Assembly (NCBI RefSeq): GCF_010384365.1
Contig: NZ_CP048397.1
Location: 3,100,001-3,164,000 of the forward strand
Direction: 5' to 3'
Source of the DNA: Streptomyces sp. S4.7
Lineage (GTDB): Bacteria; Actinomycetota; Actinomycetes; Streptomycetales; Streptomycetaceae
DNA length: 64,000 nucleotides
Positions 1 through 8,903 of this stretch are shown piece by piece. Made by a program: the position numbers and the translations under genes. The notes under the pieces are model-generated. The model was given only the letters and a program-made list of their open reading frames with translations. It was not told where the DNA came from and made no database searches. Each line of letters begins with the position of its first letter. The stretch's first letter is position 1.

Positions 1-853
1 GGAACTCACGGGTGTCGCGGCCCACGATGTCGTTCGGCAGCGCGGCCGTCAGCTTGGCGGCGACCGGCGCGGTCGTGGCGACCACGACGTCGTCGAAGAC
101 CTCGGCGTGGCTCTCGCCGTCCGCCGACCGCGCGGTGATGTGCACCCGCCCGTCCGTCACCTGGAGGTCGGTGACCTCGTGTTCGAGCCGGATGTCCGCG
201 CCCTCGGCGTTGCGCTCGGCGATGACCTCCATGCCGTTGCGGAACACGTAGAACTTCGCACCGGCCACCTGTGCCTGCATCGCCCGTACGTGCGCCGCGG
301 AGATGTCCTCGCAGCGCCACAGCCAGAACGACTCGATCTCGGGCCGCAGCAGGTTGTCGAAGCCGCGCTGCGACAGGCTCTTGCGGGCGTACTCGGCCGC
401 CGTCGTGCCGTCGTCGAACGGCGCCAGCTTGATCGGGTCGAAGATGTCGAGCTGCTTGCGCTTGAGCGTCTCCTTCATCGTCCCGGTCAGGAAGCCGATC
501 CGGTCCTTGAGGGCGACGTGCTTGTACGTGAGCAGGCTGCGCAGCGAGTCGGAGAGCAGCTCGGCGGGCTGGCCCTTGTCCACGACGATGACGTTGTTGG
601 ACATCTCCACGAGCTGGTCCTCGAGACCGTACTCATGAATTCGCTCGAACATCAGCTTGTAAAAGCTGGTGAACCAGAGGTTGATGCCGACGGAGGGCTC
701 GATCTCCGAACGGTGCCACGAGCGAGCCCGACCGCCGAGTCCGGCGGCCGCCTCGAAAATGACGACCTCGCGGCCCGCCTTGATCAACTCTTTGGCGGCG
801 GCGCAGCCTGCCATCCCTCCGCCGATGACAGCGGTCCTCTCACGCTGGCTCAT
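1..853 (-). CDS. FAD-dependent oxidoreductase (amine oxidase/phytoene desaturase-like), partial
   Basis: The reading frame begins at the ATG whose complement is 851-853 and runs off the left edge of the window, so only the first 284 codons are present. GGAGGG lies eight bases upstream of the ATG. Residues 9-16 read VIGGGMAG, the dinucleotide-binding glycine motif, followed by an acidic residue (IFEA) that would bind the FAD ribose, and then GLGGRARS as in NAD(P)-binding_8/amine oxidase proteins. The family oxidises or desaturates small organic substrates using FAD. The substrate cannot be read from the sequence. It is divergent from the MMPL exporter and close to a SARP regulator, so a role in a natural-product cluster lying to the left is a reasonable inference. 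Confidence 0.85.
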   Translation of the reverse strand, partial: MSQRERTAVIGGGMAGCAAAKELIKAGREVVIFEAAAGLGGRARSWHRSEIEPSVGINLWFTSFYKLMFERIHEYGLEDQLVEMSNNVIVVDKGQPAELLSDSLRSLLTYKHVALKDRIGFLTGTMKETLKRKQLDIFDPIKLAPFDDGTTAAEYARKSLSQRGFDNLLRPEIESFWLWRCEDISAAHVRAMQAQVAGAKFYVFRNGMEVIAERNAEGADIRLEHEVTDLQVTDGRVHITARSADGESHAEVFDDVVVATTAPVAAKLTAALPNDIVGRDTREF

Positions 854-1395
854 TCGCTTTACCCTCCAGGGAATGTCTCGGATTGCCCTCGACTGTTGTC
901 GCCTGTTCTCGCCGCAATTTAGGAGGGTGAAGCGGCTGTTAGATATAGCAGTCATGCAGGGAATGACCCGCATACACCTGTCATTGTGCGCATTCACGCG
1001 CTGGTGGACCGTAGTGGGGGAGCATGCTGCCCAACCGTCGTCCCGACCCCCCGGACCACCCCGCGGTGGCCCGTCCGGGCCGGATGCGAAGGGCCGTGTG
1101 CGTAGGGCCGTGTGCGTAGGGCCGGCTGCGAGGAGTCGGGTACGAGGAGGCGGGTACGAGGAGGCGGGTACGAGGAGGCGGGTACGAGGAGGCGGGTACG
1201 AGGAGGCGGGCAGGAAGGGCCCGACCCGGCCCGCCGCCCCGAACCGCGCCCACCGCACCCGCGCGACCGTTCAACCGGGCGCGCCGCGCGAGGGGTTGTC
1301 ATTGCCAGTGGGCTCGCGCGCTCCCTACCTTGATCGTGTGAACGGGATCGACACGCCGCCCCCAGAAACGGCGTTCCCCCTCGAAAGGTTGCCGA
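854..1395. other. Divergent intergenic region with tandem repeats
   Basis: This 542-base gap separates the divergent oxidoreductase and MMPL genes and must hold both promoters. It contains a block of 14-base tandem repeats and, just before it, two copies of a 'gggccgtgtgcgta' unit. Open frames through it are products of high GC and do not resemble proteins. Confidence 0.6.
1140..1209. repeat. 14-bp tandem repeat, five perfect copies
   Basis: The unit GTACGAGGAGGCGG is repeated five times without mismatch (1140, 1154, 1168, 1182, 1196), preceded by one degenerate copy at about 1125. A 14-base unit would shift frame at each copy, so it is not a coding repeat. It lies 186 bases upstream of the MMPL gene. 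Confidence 0.95.
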
Positions 1396-3660
1396 ATGTT
1401 CGCCTCACTGGCCAGATTCACCACACACCGCAGCAGGCTGGTCCTCTATCTCTCCGGTGTGCTCCTCGTGCTCGCGGGAGCGCTGGGCGGTGGCGTGATA
1501 TCGACTCTCTCCGCCGGTGGATTCACCGACAGTTCGACCGAATCCGCGCGGACGGCCGAGGTCCTGGACGGACGGTTCGGTTCGGGTGCCCCCAATCTGA
1601 CCCTGCTGGTCTCGGACAAGCGCGGCGTCGACGATCCGGCCGTGGGCGCGGCCGGTGCGCGGCTCACCGAACGCATCGGCGCCGAGAAGGGTGTTGAACA
1701 GGCCCTGTCCTACTGGACGTTGGGCAAGGCCCCGGCCCTGCGCGGCGAAGGCGGGAACAGCGCCCTGATCCTCGTACGGATCACCGGCGACGAGGACCAG
1801 GTGCAGAAGACGCTGGAGCGGATCCAGCCGGAGTACGACACCAAGGTGGAGGGCCTCGACACCCGCGTGGGCGGCGTCGCGGTCGCCAACAAGGAGATCA
1901 CGGACACCACCCAGGACGACCTCCTCCTGATCGAGATGGTCACCTTCCCGGTCCTGCTGGTCGTGATGCTGTTCGTCTTCCGCGGTGTGGTCGCCGCGCT
2001 GGTGCCGCTGATGGTCGCCGGACTGACCATCGTGTCCGTGCTTCTGACGCTCCGTATCCTCACGCTGTTCACCGATGTCTCGGTGCTGGCGACCAACGTC
2101 GCGACCGGCCTCGGACTCGGTCTGGCGATCGACTACGGACTCATCCTCCTCAAGCGCTACCGGGAGGAGTTGCACGGCGGCGCGGACACCGACACCGCCA
2201 TCGCGACCGCGCTGCGCACCGCGGGCCGCACCGTCCTGTTCTCCGCGGTGACGGTCGCGCTCGCGCTCGCGGGCCTGCTGGTCTTCCCGTTCTACTTCCT
2301 GCGGTCCTTCGCGTACGCGGGCATCCCGACCGCCCTGCTGGCGGCGATCGTCTCCATCACCTTCCTGCCCGCGCTGCTGAAGGCGCTGGGCCCGCGGATC
2401 GACAAGGGCCGGATCCGCGTCCTGAACCGCGGCAAGGAGGAGCAGCCCCCGAAGCCGGAGGCCGAGCGCTTCTGGTACCGCCTCGCGACGACCGTGATGC
2501 GCTTCCCGATCCCGGTCGCGGTCGCCGTGATCGGTCTGCTGCTCTTCCTCGGCTCACCGTTCCTGAACCTGCACATGAGCCTCGCCGACGACCGCGTGCT
2601 GCCGGCCGACACCCAGTCGCGGCAGATCAGCGACATCGTGCGCGAGGACTTCAGCGCGCAGGAGTCGCAGGCGCTGAACGTGGTGCTGAACGACGCCCCG
2701 CCGACCGGGGAGCGTTCGATCGAGACGTACGCGCAGAAGCTCTCCACGCTCGGCAATGTGGCGCGGGTCGACAGCGAGGCCGGTTCCTTCGCGGCCGGTG
2801 AGCTTCTCGCCCCGCCCGGACCGGGCTCCGACCGGTTCAGCGCGGACAGCAGCACGTATCTCTCGGTGATCCCCAAGAGCGAGTCGCTGAGCGAGGAGGG
2901 CGAGCGCCTGGTCGAGGACATCCGGTCGACCGAGGCACCGTACGACGTCCAGGTCGGCGGCCCGGCCGCGGAGTTGGTGGACTCGCTGGACTCCATGTAC
3001 GACCGGCTGCCGCTGGCACTCACGATCATCGGTGTCACGACGTTCATCCTGCTGTTCCTGTTCACAGGTTCCCTGGTGCTGCCGCTGAAGGCACTGGTCC
3101 TCAACTGCCTCAGCCTCAGCGCCACGTTCGGTGTGCTGGTGTGGGGCTTCCAGGACGGCCATCTGGAGGGATTCGTCGGTGAGTTCACAGTCACCGACAC
3201 GATCACCTGGACCGTGCCGGTGCTGCTGTTCTGCATCGCGTTCGGCATGTCGATGGACTACGAGGTCTTCCTGCTCTCCCGCATCAAGGAGGAGTGGGAC
3301 CGCTCGGGCGACAACCAACTCGCCGTGGCGCGCGGGCTGGAGCGCACCGGCGCGATGGTGACCGCAGCGGCGGGACTGATCGCCATCGTGTGGCTGGGCT
3401 TCGTCCTGTCGGGGATCTCGTACCTCAAGGCCATCGGGCTGGGCCTGGCCGTCGCGGTCCTGATGGACGCGACGCTCGTGCGCGGCGCGCTGGTGCCCGC
3501 GTTCATGCGCCTCGCGGGCCGCGCCAACTGGTGGGCACCGGGACCGCTGGCCCGCTTCCACCGCCGCTTCGGCCTGCGCGAGGCGCCGGACGAGCCGTCG
3601 GGTACGCCCGGGTCGCCGGGCACGTCCGACGGGAAGCCGACGCGCGAGAGCGTGCACTGA
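1396..3660 (+). CDS. MMPL-family (RND superfamily) transporter
   Basis: This 754-residue protein has the duplicated architecture of actinobacterial MMPL exporters: a first membrane helix near residues 13-36, an extracytoplasmic domain, a bundle of five to six helices, a second extracytoplasmic domain from about 390 to 540, and a second bundle. The family's charged intramembrane motifs are visible as AIDYGLILLKR near residue 245 and GMSMDYEVFLLSR near 617. These proteins use the proton gradient to export lipids, polyketides or other hydrophobic products through the cytoplasmic membrane. GAAAGG sits just upstream of the ATG. With an FAD oxidoreductase divergent and a SARP regulator convergent, export of a secondary metabolite is the likely role, but the substrate is unknown. 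Confidence 0.9.
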   Translation: MFASLARFTTHRSRLVLYLSGVLLVLAGALGGGVISTLSAGGFTDSSTESARTAEVLDGRFGSGAPNLTLLVSDKRGVDDPAVGAAGARLTERIGAEKGVEQALSYWTLGKAPALRGEGGNSALILVRITGDEDQVQKTLERIQPEYDTKVEGLDTRVGGVAVANKEITDTTQDDLLLIEMVTFPVLLVVMLFVFRGVVAALVPLMVAGLTIVSVLLTLRILTLFTDVSVLATNVATGLGLGLAIDYGLILLKRYREELHGGADTDTAIATALRTAGRTVLFSAVTVALALAGLLVFPFYFLRSFAYAGIPTALLAAIVSITFLPALLKALGPRIDKGRIRVLNRGKEEQPPKPEAERFWYRLATTVMRFPIPVAVAVIGLLLFLGSPFLNLHMSLADDRVLPADTQSRQISDIVREDFSAQESQALNVVLNDAPPTGERSIETYAQKLSTLGNVARVDSEAGSFAAGELLAPPGPGSDRFSADSSTYLSVIPKSESLSEEGERLVEDIRSTEAPYDVQVGGPAAELVDSLDSMYDRLPLALTIIGVTTFILLFLFTGSLVLPLKALVLNCLSLSATFGVLVWGFQDGHLEGFVGEFTVTDTITWTVPVLLFCIAFGMSMDYEVFLLSRIKEEWDRSGDNQLAVARGLERTGAMVTAAAGLIAIVWLGFVLSGISYLKAIGLGLAVAVLMDATLVRGALVPAFMRLAGRANWWAPGPLARFHRRFGLREAPDEPSGTPGSPGTSDGKPTRESVH

Positions 3661-3681
3661 GGTTGTTCACCGAAGCCGGGC

Positions 3682-3728
3682 TCCTCGATCGCCGGGCGGG
3701 CGTTTCCGGCCCGTCCGGCGGTCGAGGA
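3682..3728. terminator. Stem-loop downstream of MMPL gene
   Basis: TCCTCGATCGCCGGGCGGGC (3682-3701) pairs with 3709-3728 across a seven-base loop, with one or two mismatches. It follows the MMPL stop by about 20 bases and resembles the dispersed Streptomyces 'GCCGGACGGGC' hairpin. Confidence 0.65.
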
Positions 3729-3757
3729 GAGGCGCGGCCTACGAGTCGCGCGCCTCT

Positions 3758-3796
3758 GAGCCCGCTCCCGTCTCGGAACCGGACGGGAGCGGGCTC
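3758..3796. terminator. Bidirectional terminator between convergent genes
   Basis: GAGCCCGCTCCCGTC (3758-3772) is a perfect 15-base inverted repeat of 3782-3796 with a nine-base loop. It lies between the convergent MMPL and SARP genes and overlaps the SARP stop codon, so it can end transcripts from both sides. Confidence 0.85.
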
Positions 3797-5810
3797 ATCC
3801 GGCCGGTGTCAGGACGGACGTGAAGCACGGCACGGGTGACTGCCCCGCCCGCGAGGGCGTCCCCGACATCAGGCGCAGCTCCGCGACCGCCATGTCCGGG
3901 GCCTGGGCCTGCGTCCGGGCGACGAGCCGGATCAAATCGGGGATGCGGTAGACCGTCACGGCGCCCGGCGCCGATTCGGCGATCTCGACCACGTGGTGGT
4001 CCAGCAGCCGGCCCACGAGCAGTTCGGCCGCCCAGGTGTCCATCGCCAGGGCCCGCGCCGCGCGGGGGATGTCGAACGGCGCCTCACCGGCACGGGCCAG
4101 ACAGGCCAGCGCCTGGCTGTCCGGTGTGGCGAGCCGGGCGCACGCGCCCGCCATCCGCCCCCGGACATCGAGCGAGCCGCTGCCCAGCTCGGCCAGCCGG
4201 TGGTGGTCAGGCGCCAGCCGGGCGGCGAGTTCGGTGACGGACCACATCGGGCGGGCCGCGAGCTTCTCCCCCGCGGCCCGTACGCCCAGCGCACGGTTGC
4301 CGGCCATGCGTACGACCTGCCGGGCGGCGGCGACGTCCGCGCCGACGCGGTCCACCCCGGCGAGCGAGGCGAGCAGTTCGACGGCGTCGTCCGTCTCCAT
4401 GGGGCCCAGCTCGACGTTGGCCGCGCCGGGCAGGCCCGGCAGCCGTACGCGCGAGGTGACGAGGACCGCGCTCCGCGAACCGCCGGGGAGCAGCGGGACG
4501 ACCTGTTCGGGCCCGGACGCGTCGTCCAGGACCAGCAGCAGACTCCGGTCCGCGCTCCAGCTCCGGAAGATGCGCGCCAACTCATCCATCTGCTCCGGCA
4601 GTTCGTCCATCCGCATGCCGATGTCGCGCAGCAGGGAGCGCAGCGCCGCCGCGGGGTCGGTGGGCCGGTCGTTCTCGTCGTGGAGCCGTACGTGGAACTG
4701 TCCGTCCGCGAAGTGTTCACGCAGCAGATGCGCGGCCCGGACGGTCACGGTGCTCTTGCCCGTACCGGCGCCGCCGAGCACGGTCACGATCTGAGGAGCC
4801 GTCAGCAAAGTCGCGCTGCCCGACCGGGCGTGGGTGACGATGTGCGCCAGCTCCGCTCGTCGGCCCACGAAATCGGGCGTGTCGGAGGGGAGTTGGGCGA
4901 TGACCTCGCGCCGGGGGCGGATGTCGGCGGCGGGCGCGGCGGCCCGTACGGCCGACTGCCTGCCCGGCGACAGTTCCAGCGACGGCGCTTCGTTGAGCAC
5001 GTCGCGCTGGAGCCGCTGGAGCCGGTGCGAGGGCTCGATGCCCAGCTCCTGGACCAGATCGCGGCGGAGCTGTCCGAACGTCTCCAGCGCGGTACCGCGC
5101 TGGCCCGAACGGTACGCCGCGAGCATGAGCTGGGCGGCGAACTCCTCGTTCAGCGGGTGGTCCGCGGTGAGCTGCCGCAGCTCCGCCATCAGCCGGTGGT
5201 GCCGGCCGAGCCGCAGATCGGCCTCGACCCGCAGCTCCAGGGCGCCGAGGCGGGTGTCCGCCAGCTGTGAGATACGGGCGGCCAGCGCCGGGCCGGTCTC
5301 GATGTCGGCGAACGCGTCGCCGCGCCAGAGAGCGAGCCCGAGGCGCAGCGTGCGGGCCGCGCTCTCGGGGTCGCCGTCGCCCAGATCGGCGCGCGCCCGC
5401 GCGAGATGCCGCTCGAACTGCCACAGGTCCATCTCGTCGGGCGCGAGCCTGATCCGGTAGCCGTTCGGGCAGGTCTCCACCCGCTCCCCGGGGCCGCCCA
5501 CGCCCGCGCAGTGCGGTGCCTTGCGGAGCTGGTACACGTAGGTCTGGATGGTCTTGCGGGCCAGCCTGGGCGGCTCGCCGTCCCAGAGTTCGTCGATGAG
5601 TGTGGAGGTCCGTACCTGTTCGTTGGCGTGGAGCAGCAGTGCCGCGAGCAGCCGCCGGGCCATCGGAGCGGACGGCGTACGGTCCCCTCCCTGGCCACTG
5701 ATCTCCATCGGCCCGAGGATCCGGATGCGCAGTGGGTGGTCGCCGTCCGGATGAGAGCCGTCCGGGTGGGAACCGGAACGGTGAGCGCTTTCGGTCGCCG
5801 AGTGCGTCAA
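3795..5810 (-). CDS. AfsR-like SARP transcriptional regulator (DNA-binding, BTAD, NB-ARC)
   Basis: The frame is open further upstream, but the segment before codon 5810 looks non-coding; I chose the TTG there (671 residues) because AAAGGA precedes it and the regulatory domain starts soon after. Residues 27-120 form the OmpR-type winged helix (LRIRILG, then LIDELWDGEPP and TYVYQLRK). Residues about 125-270 are the bacterial transcriptional activator domain (DEMDLWQFERHL to LGIEPSHRLQRLQ). A Walker A motif GGAGTGKST near 347 opens an NB-ARC ATPase, with the Walker B LLLVLDD following. There is no TPR tail as in AfsR, so it is shorter than that protein. SARPs bind direct repeats at promoters of antibiotic clusters and activate them. 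Its position beside an exporter and oxidoreductase fits a pathway-specific activator. Confidence 0.88.
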   Translation of the reverse strand: MTHSATESAHRSGSHPDGSHPDGDHPLRIRILGPMEISGQGGDRTPSAPMARRLLAALLLHANEQVRTSTLIDELWDGEPPRLARKTIQTYVYQLRKAPHCAGVGGPGERVETCPNGYRIRLAPDEMDLWQFERHLARARADLGDGDPESAARTLRLGLALWRGDAFADIETGPALAARISQLADTRLGALELRVEADLRLGRHHRLMAELRQLTADHPLNEEFAAQLMLAAYRSGQRGTALETFGQLRRDLVQELGIEPSHRLQRLQRDVLNEAPSLELSPGRQSAVRAAAPAADIRPRREVIAQLPSDTPDFVGRRAELAHIVTHARSGSATLLTAPQIVTVLGGAGTGKSTVTVRAAHLLREHFADGQFHVRLHDENDRPTDPAAALRSLLRDIGMRMDELPEQMDELARIFRSWSADRSLLLVLDDASGPEQVVPLLPGGSRSAVLVTSRVRLPGLPGAANVELGPMETDDAVELLASLAGVDRVGADVAAARQVVRMAGNRALGVRAAGEKLAARPMWSVTELAARLAPDHHRLAELGSGSLDVRGRMAGACARLATPDSQALACLARAGEAPFDIPRAARALAMDTWAAELLVGRLLDHHVVEIAESAPGAVTVYRIPDLIRLVARTQAQAPDMAVAELRLMSGTPSRAGQSPVPCFTSVLTPAG

Positions 5811-6188
5811 GACCTGTCGTGTCCTTTCGGATCGTCTCCTCGGGACGCCGTGAAAACGCTCAGCCCGAAACGGCCGCCGATGAACCGGCGGCGGCGGCTG
5901 CCGCGTGCGAACTGCTTCCCCGTTGCCCCGTTGATCTCTGACTCCGCTGAACCCTCCACGCCACGACGCCGATCCGGGGCCCCACGCCGGTGCGGCGGGG
6001 CTCGGTGTGGCGACCGTGAAGGTGAAGTGCTTTCTGCTGTAGAGTTTTTGATGATCTCTGCTGTCAAACGGAGTGTCAACAGCCTCATCGGGCTCACGGG
6101 TTCCCTCAAGCCCGATTCTCACACCCGCTCCACGGCCCCAGTTTTCGGAGTGTCCCTCCAGACACTTCCGCCCGCCGGACCTCCGTCC

Positions 6189-6548
6189 CTACAGGCCGAA
6201 GCTGTACAGGGCGACGAGCACGCAGATGACGAGCATGCTCACGGCGTTGAGAAACAGGTTGCGGCCGAAGTCCCGCGCCCGGACGTGCGTGAAGACCGCC
6301 ACAAGAAAATAGAGAACGAGCGCCCACACGGTGACCACCCCGAGCCAGGGCACCCACACCCCGAGGACCAGCCCCGCGGCGGCGGCGAACTTCACGGGCG
6401 GCGTGACCCACCACCACTCCCGCGGAAAGCCCACACCCTCGAAACACTCACGCACGAACCGGACGGGCCCGAGACAGAGAACCCCGTCACCGACCTGGAT
6501 CAGCGCCAGGACGACAACGGGCCACACGGGCTCGGGCAGGTCTCTCAT
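6189..6548 (-). CDS. DoxX-like small integral membrane protein
   Basis: I start this at the ATG at 6548 (119 residues) because the longer frame upstream is low-complexity and has no membrane or domain signal. The protein is almost entirely hydrophobic, with about four helices: PVWPVVVLALIQVGDGVL, a segment around FAAAAGLVLGVWV, VWALVLYFLVAVF and NAVSMLVICVLVALYSF at the C-terminus. The layout (helix, charged loop ending in WWVTPPVKFAAA, three helices) is that of the DoxX/DoxX-like family of unknown biochemical role. The ribosome-binding site is weak, so the exact start is uncertain. It stands alone, next to the IS701 insertion. Confidence 0.65.
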   Translation of the reverse strand: MRDLPEPVWPVVVLALIQVGDGVLCLGPVRFVRECFEGVGFPREWWWVTPPVKFAAAAGLVLGVWVPWLGVVTVWALVLYFLVAVFTHVRARDFGRNLFLNAVSMLVICVLVALYSFGL

Positions 6549-6851
6549 CACCCGCGCAACGCCCGGACCCCCCTCGGGGTTGCGGCCCCACCCCCGCACT
6601 CCCCCTGATCGAGCGACCCATCCACCCCCGGTCGCCGACGCCGGCCCCCACACCGCGCCACCGCCCCTCACGCCCCACGGCAACCCGCTACACTGATGCG
6701 CGGTGCTCCGCGGCGACGGGGCACCCAGCGAATGCCTGGAACCCCCAGGGGCCGTGATCCACCCACCCGGGCGGATCACCACCAGCACTCTTCGCAACCA
6801 TCCCCGCCTCCGTGGGATGTGTCGAAAACCCTTGAGGCCCAGGTCAGCGCC
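6549..6851. other. Intergenic, nothing recognised
   Basis: Very GC-rich sequence between the DoxX-like gene and the IS701 element. I see no gene, RNA or clear promoter; the insertion at 6852 may have separated the region from its original context. Confidence 0.5.
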
Positions 6852-7680
6852 CTAGTACTGCAACGGCGTTTGGCATGACTGGTGGCCAGGTCTGTCGTTG
6901 ATCTGACTATGGGTGGGGAACTCGGCGACATCAGGATGTGGGCGGCCGGGCTGGGCGAGTTGCACGAGCGGTTCGTGCACCGATTCGCCCGCTCCGAGCC
7001 GCGGGAGTCGGCACTTGCGTATATGCAGGGGCTGATCGCTCCGCTCGAGCGGAAGAACGGCTGGACGCTCGCGGAGGAGGCCGGGCACGCGGCTCCTGAT
7101 CGAATGCACCGGCTGTTGAACCGGTGCGACTGGGACGCCGACGAGGTCCTCGATGACGTCCGCGACTACGTCGTGGAACATCTCGGTGACCCGGACGCGG
7201 TGCTGATCGTGGACGACACCGGGTTCCTGAAAAAGGGCGTCCGCTCGGCCGGAGTCCAGCGCCAATACTCCGGGACAGCAGGGCGAACAGAAAATTGTCA
7301 GGTCGGTGTCTTCCTCGCCTATGCCGGCGTCCACGGCCGCACGCTGATCGACCGCCGCCTGTATCTGCCCACGTCATGGACCGATGACCGCGAACGCTGC
7401 CGGTCTGCGGGGATCGAGGACACGGTCGCCTTCGAGACGAAAGTGGTGACCGCCAAGGCCATGGTCCGCCGGGCGATCACGGAGAAGATCCCGTTCCGGT
7501 GGGTGACCGCGGATGCCGCCTACGGCTTCTCCAAAGGGTGGCGGACCGAACTCGAGCAGGCTGATGTCTTCCACGTCATGGCCACCACCCGCCATGACAC
7601 CGTCGTGTCCCTGAGGTTCCCCCGAGATGCGGAAGTCGATGACAGAGGGTCAGATGGTTCTCATGAGAGGAACATCGTCC

Positions 7681-7989
7681 ATGGCTGCCCCCAGAAAGTA
7701 CTCACTGGAGTTGCGTGAGCGTGCGGTGCGGATGTACCGCGCGTCGGATCCGAAGCCGCAGATCAAGAAGCTGGCCGTCGACCTTGGCGTCCACCCCGAG
7801 GCCCTGCGGGGCTGGATCCGGCAGGCCGAGGCCGATGCCGGCGAGCGGGATGACCGGCTGACTACCGACGAACACGCCGAGCTGGTGGCACTGCGGAAGG
7901 AGAACGCCCAGCTCAAGCGGGCGAACGACGTGCTGCGGACGGCCTCGGCGTTTTTCGCGGCGCAACTCGACCCGACCCGGCCCAGGTGA
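7681..7989 (+). CDS. IS3-family OrfA (helix-turn-helix protein)
   Basis: This 102-residue protein begins MAAPRKYSLELRERAVRMYR and carries a homeodomain-like helix-turn-helix (IKKLAVDLGVHPEALRGWIRQ) followed by a leucine-zipper-like heptad segment (LVALRKENAQLKRANDVL). OrfA of IS3 elements binds the inverted repeats and multimerises. An earlier in-frame start exists at 7627, but the ATG at 7681 matches the family's N-terminus. It ends in TGA overlapping the orfB GTG. The orfB frame is open upstream as far as the run GCGTTTTTCG near 7950, which could allow a minus-one frameshift to make the OrfAB fusion. Confidence 0.88.
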   Translation: MAAPRKYSLELRERAVRMYRASDPKPQIKKLAVDLGVHPEALRGWIRQAEADAGERDDRLTTDEHAELVALRKENAQLKRANDVLRTASAFFAAQLDPTRPR

Positions 7990-8903
7990 CCGCGCTCCTC
8001 GACGAGCATCCACACCTGGGAGTCGAGTGCGTACTCCGGGAGCTTTCCATCGCCTCCTCCACCTACTACCGCTGGCGCCGCGCTGAGAAAGAGCCCTGCG
8101 AGCGGCGGCGCCGCGACGTCGAGCTCACCGAGAAGATCAAGGCGATCCATACCGGGTCCGGTGGCATCTACGGGTCGCCACGGGTGCACGCCATACTGAA
8201 ACGCGAGGGCGTCCACGTAGGCCGCAAACGCGTCGAGCGGTTGATGCGCGAGGCCGATCTGGCGGGTCTCAGCCCGCGCCGGAGCGGTTTCACGCGCCGG
8301 GATCCCAAGGCCGCGCTCGCCCCGGACCTCGTCAACCGGGACTTCACCGCCCAGGGGCCGAACCGTCTGTGGGTCACCGATCTGACGATGATCCCGACCG
8401 CCGAGGGACCGCTGTGGCTGTCCGCGATCCGCGACGCATTCTCCCGCCGGGTCGTGGCCTGGGAAACCTCCGCCCGCGCGGACGCCGACCTGGTCCTGTC
8501 CAGCCTGGAGTACGCGCTCGCCTCCCGCGAGGTCGAGCCCGGCAAGCTCATCCACCACGCCGACCACGGCTGCCAATATACGTCCATCAAGCTGACAACA
8601 CGCTTGATGAGGGCAGGAATTGACGCGTCGATGGGCTCGGTCGGCGACAGTTACGACAACGCCCTCGCGGAGAATCTGTGGATGCTGACGAAGACCGAGT
8701 GCGTCCGCGGCCGCGTCTTCACCACCAGGGCCGAAGCCAACCTCGCACTCTTCGAGTACTTCGACGGCTTCTATAACAGCCGGCGCATCCAGAGGCGGCT
8801 CGGCTACCTCAGCCCGATCGAGTTCGAGGAGAAGCACTACGCCGAGCAGGCAACGACCAAAAGAGCGAACCTGAAACCCCGTCAACCCTCCCTGACCAGC
8901 TGA
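7986..8903 (+). CDS. IS3-family OrfB transposase (DDE integrase)
   Basis: The 305-residue product has the HTH_21 segment (GGIYGSPRVHAILKREG) and an rve integrase core. The catalytic acids are visible in WVTDLTMIP, HADHGCQYTS and YDNALAENLW. It ends with the family's RRRLGY-like motif (RRIQRRLGYLSPIEFE). It starts at a GTG whose last bases overlap the orfA TGA, one base back in frame, so translation is either coupled or produced by minus-one frameshifting. It catalyses cut and strand transfer of the surrounding element. Confidence 0.92.
   Translation: MTALLDEHPHLGVECVLRELSIASSTYYRWRRAEKEPCERRRRDVELTEKIKAIHTGSGGIYGSPRVHAILKREGVHVGRKRVERLMREADLAGLSPRRSGFTRRDPKAALAPDLVNRDFTAQGPNRLWVTDLTMIPTAEGPLWLSAIRDAFSRRVVAWETSARADADLVLSSLEYALASREVEPGKLIHHADHGCQYTSIKLTTRLMRAGIDASMGSVGDSYDNALAENLWMLTKTECVRGRVFTTRAEANLALFEYFDGFYNSRRIQRRLGYLSPIEFEEKHYAEQATTKRANLKPRQPSLTS

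Noticed and set aside
1296..1331. TTGTCA and TACCTT as a promoter for the MMPL gene
   Set aside because: The 24-base spacing is too long for a vegetative promoter.
669..1697. 342-codon plus-strand ORF across the oxidoreductase start, the 14-bp repeats and the MMPL start
   Set aside because: It overlaps two clear genes in other frames, is Arg/Pro/Gly-rich and has no ribosome-binding site or domain.
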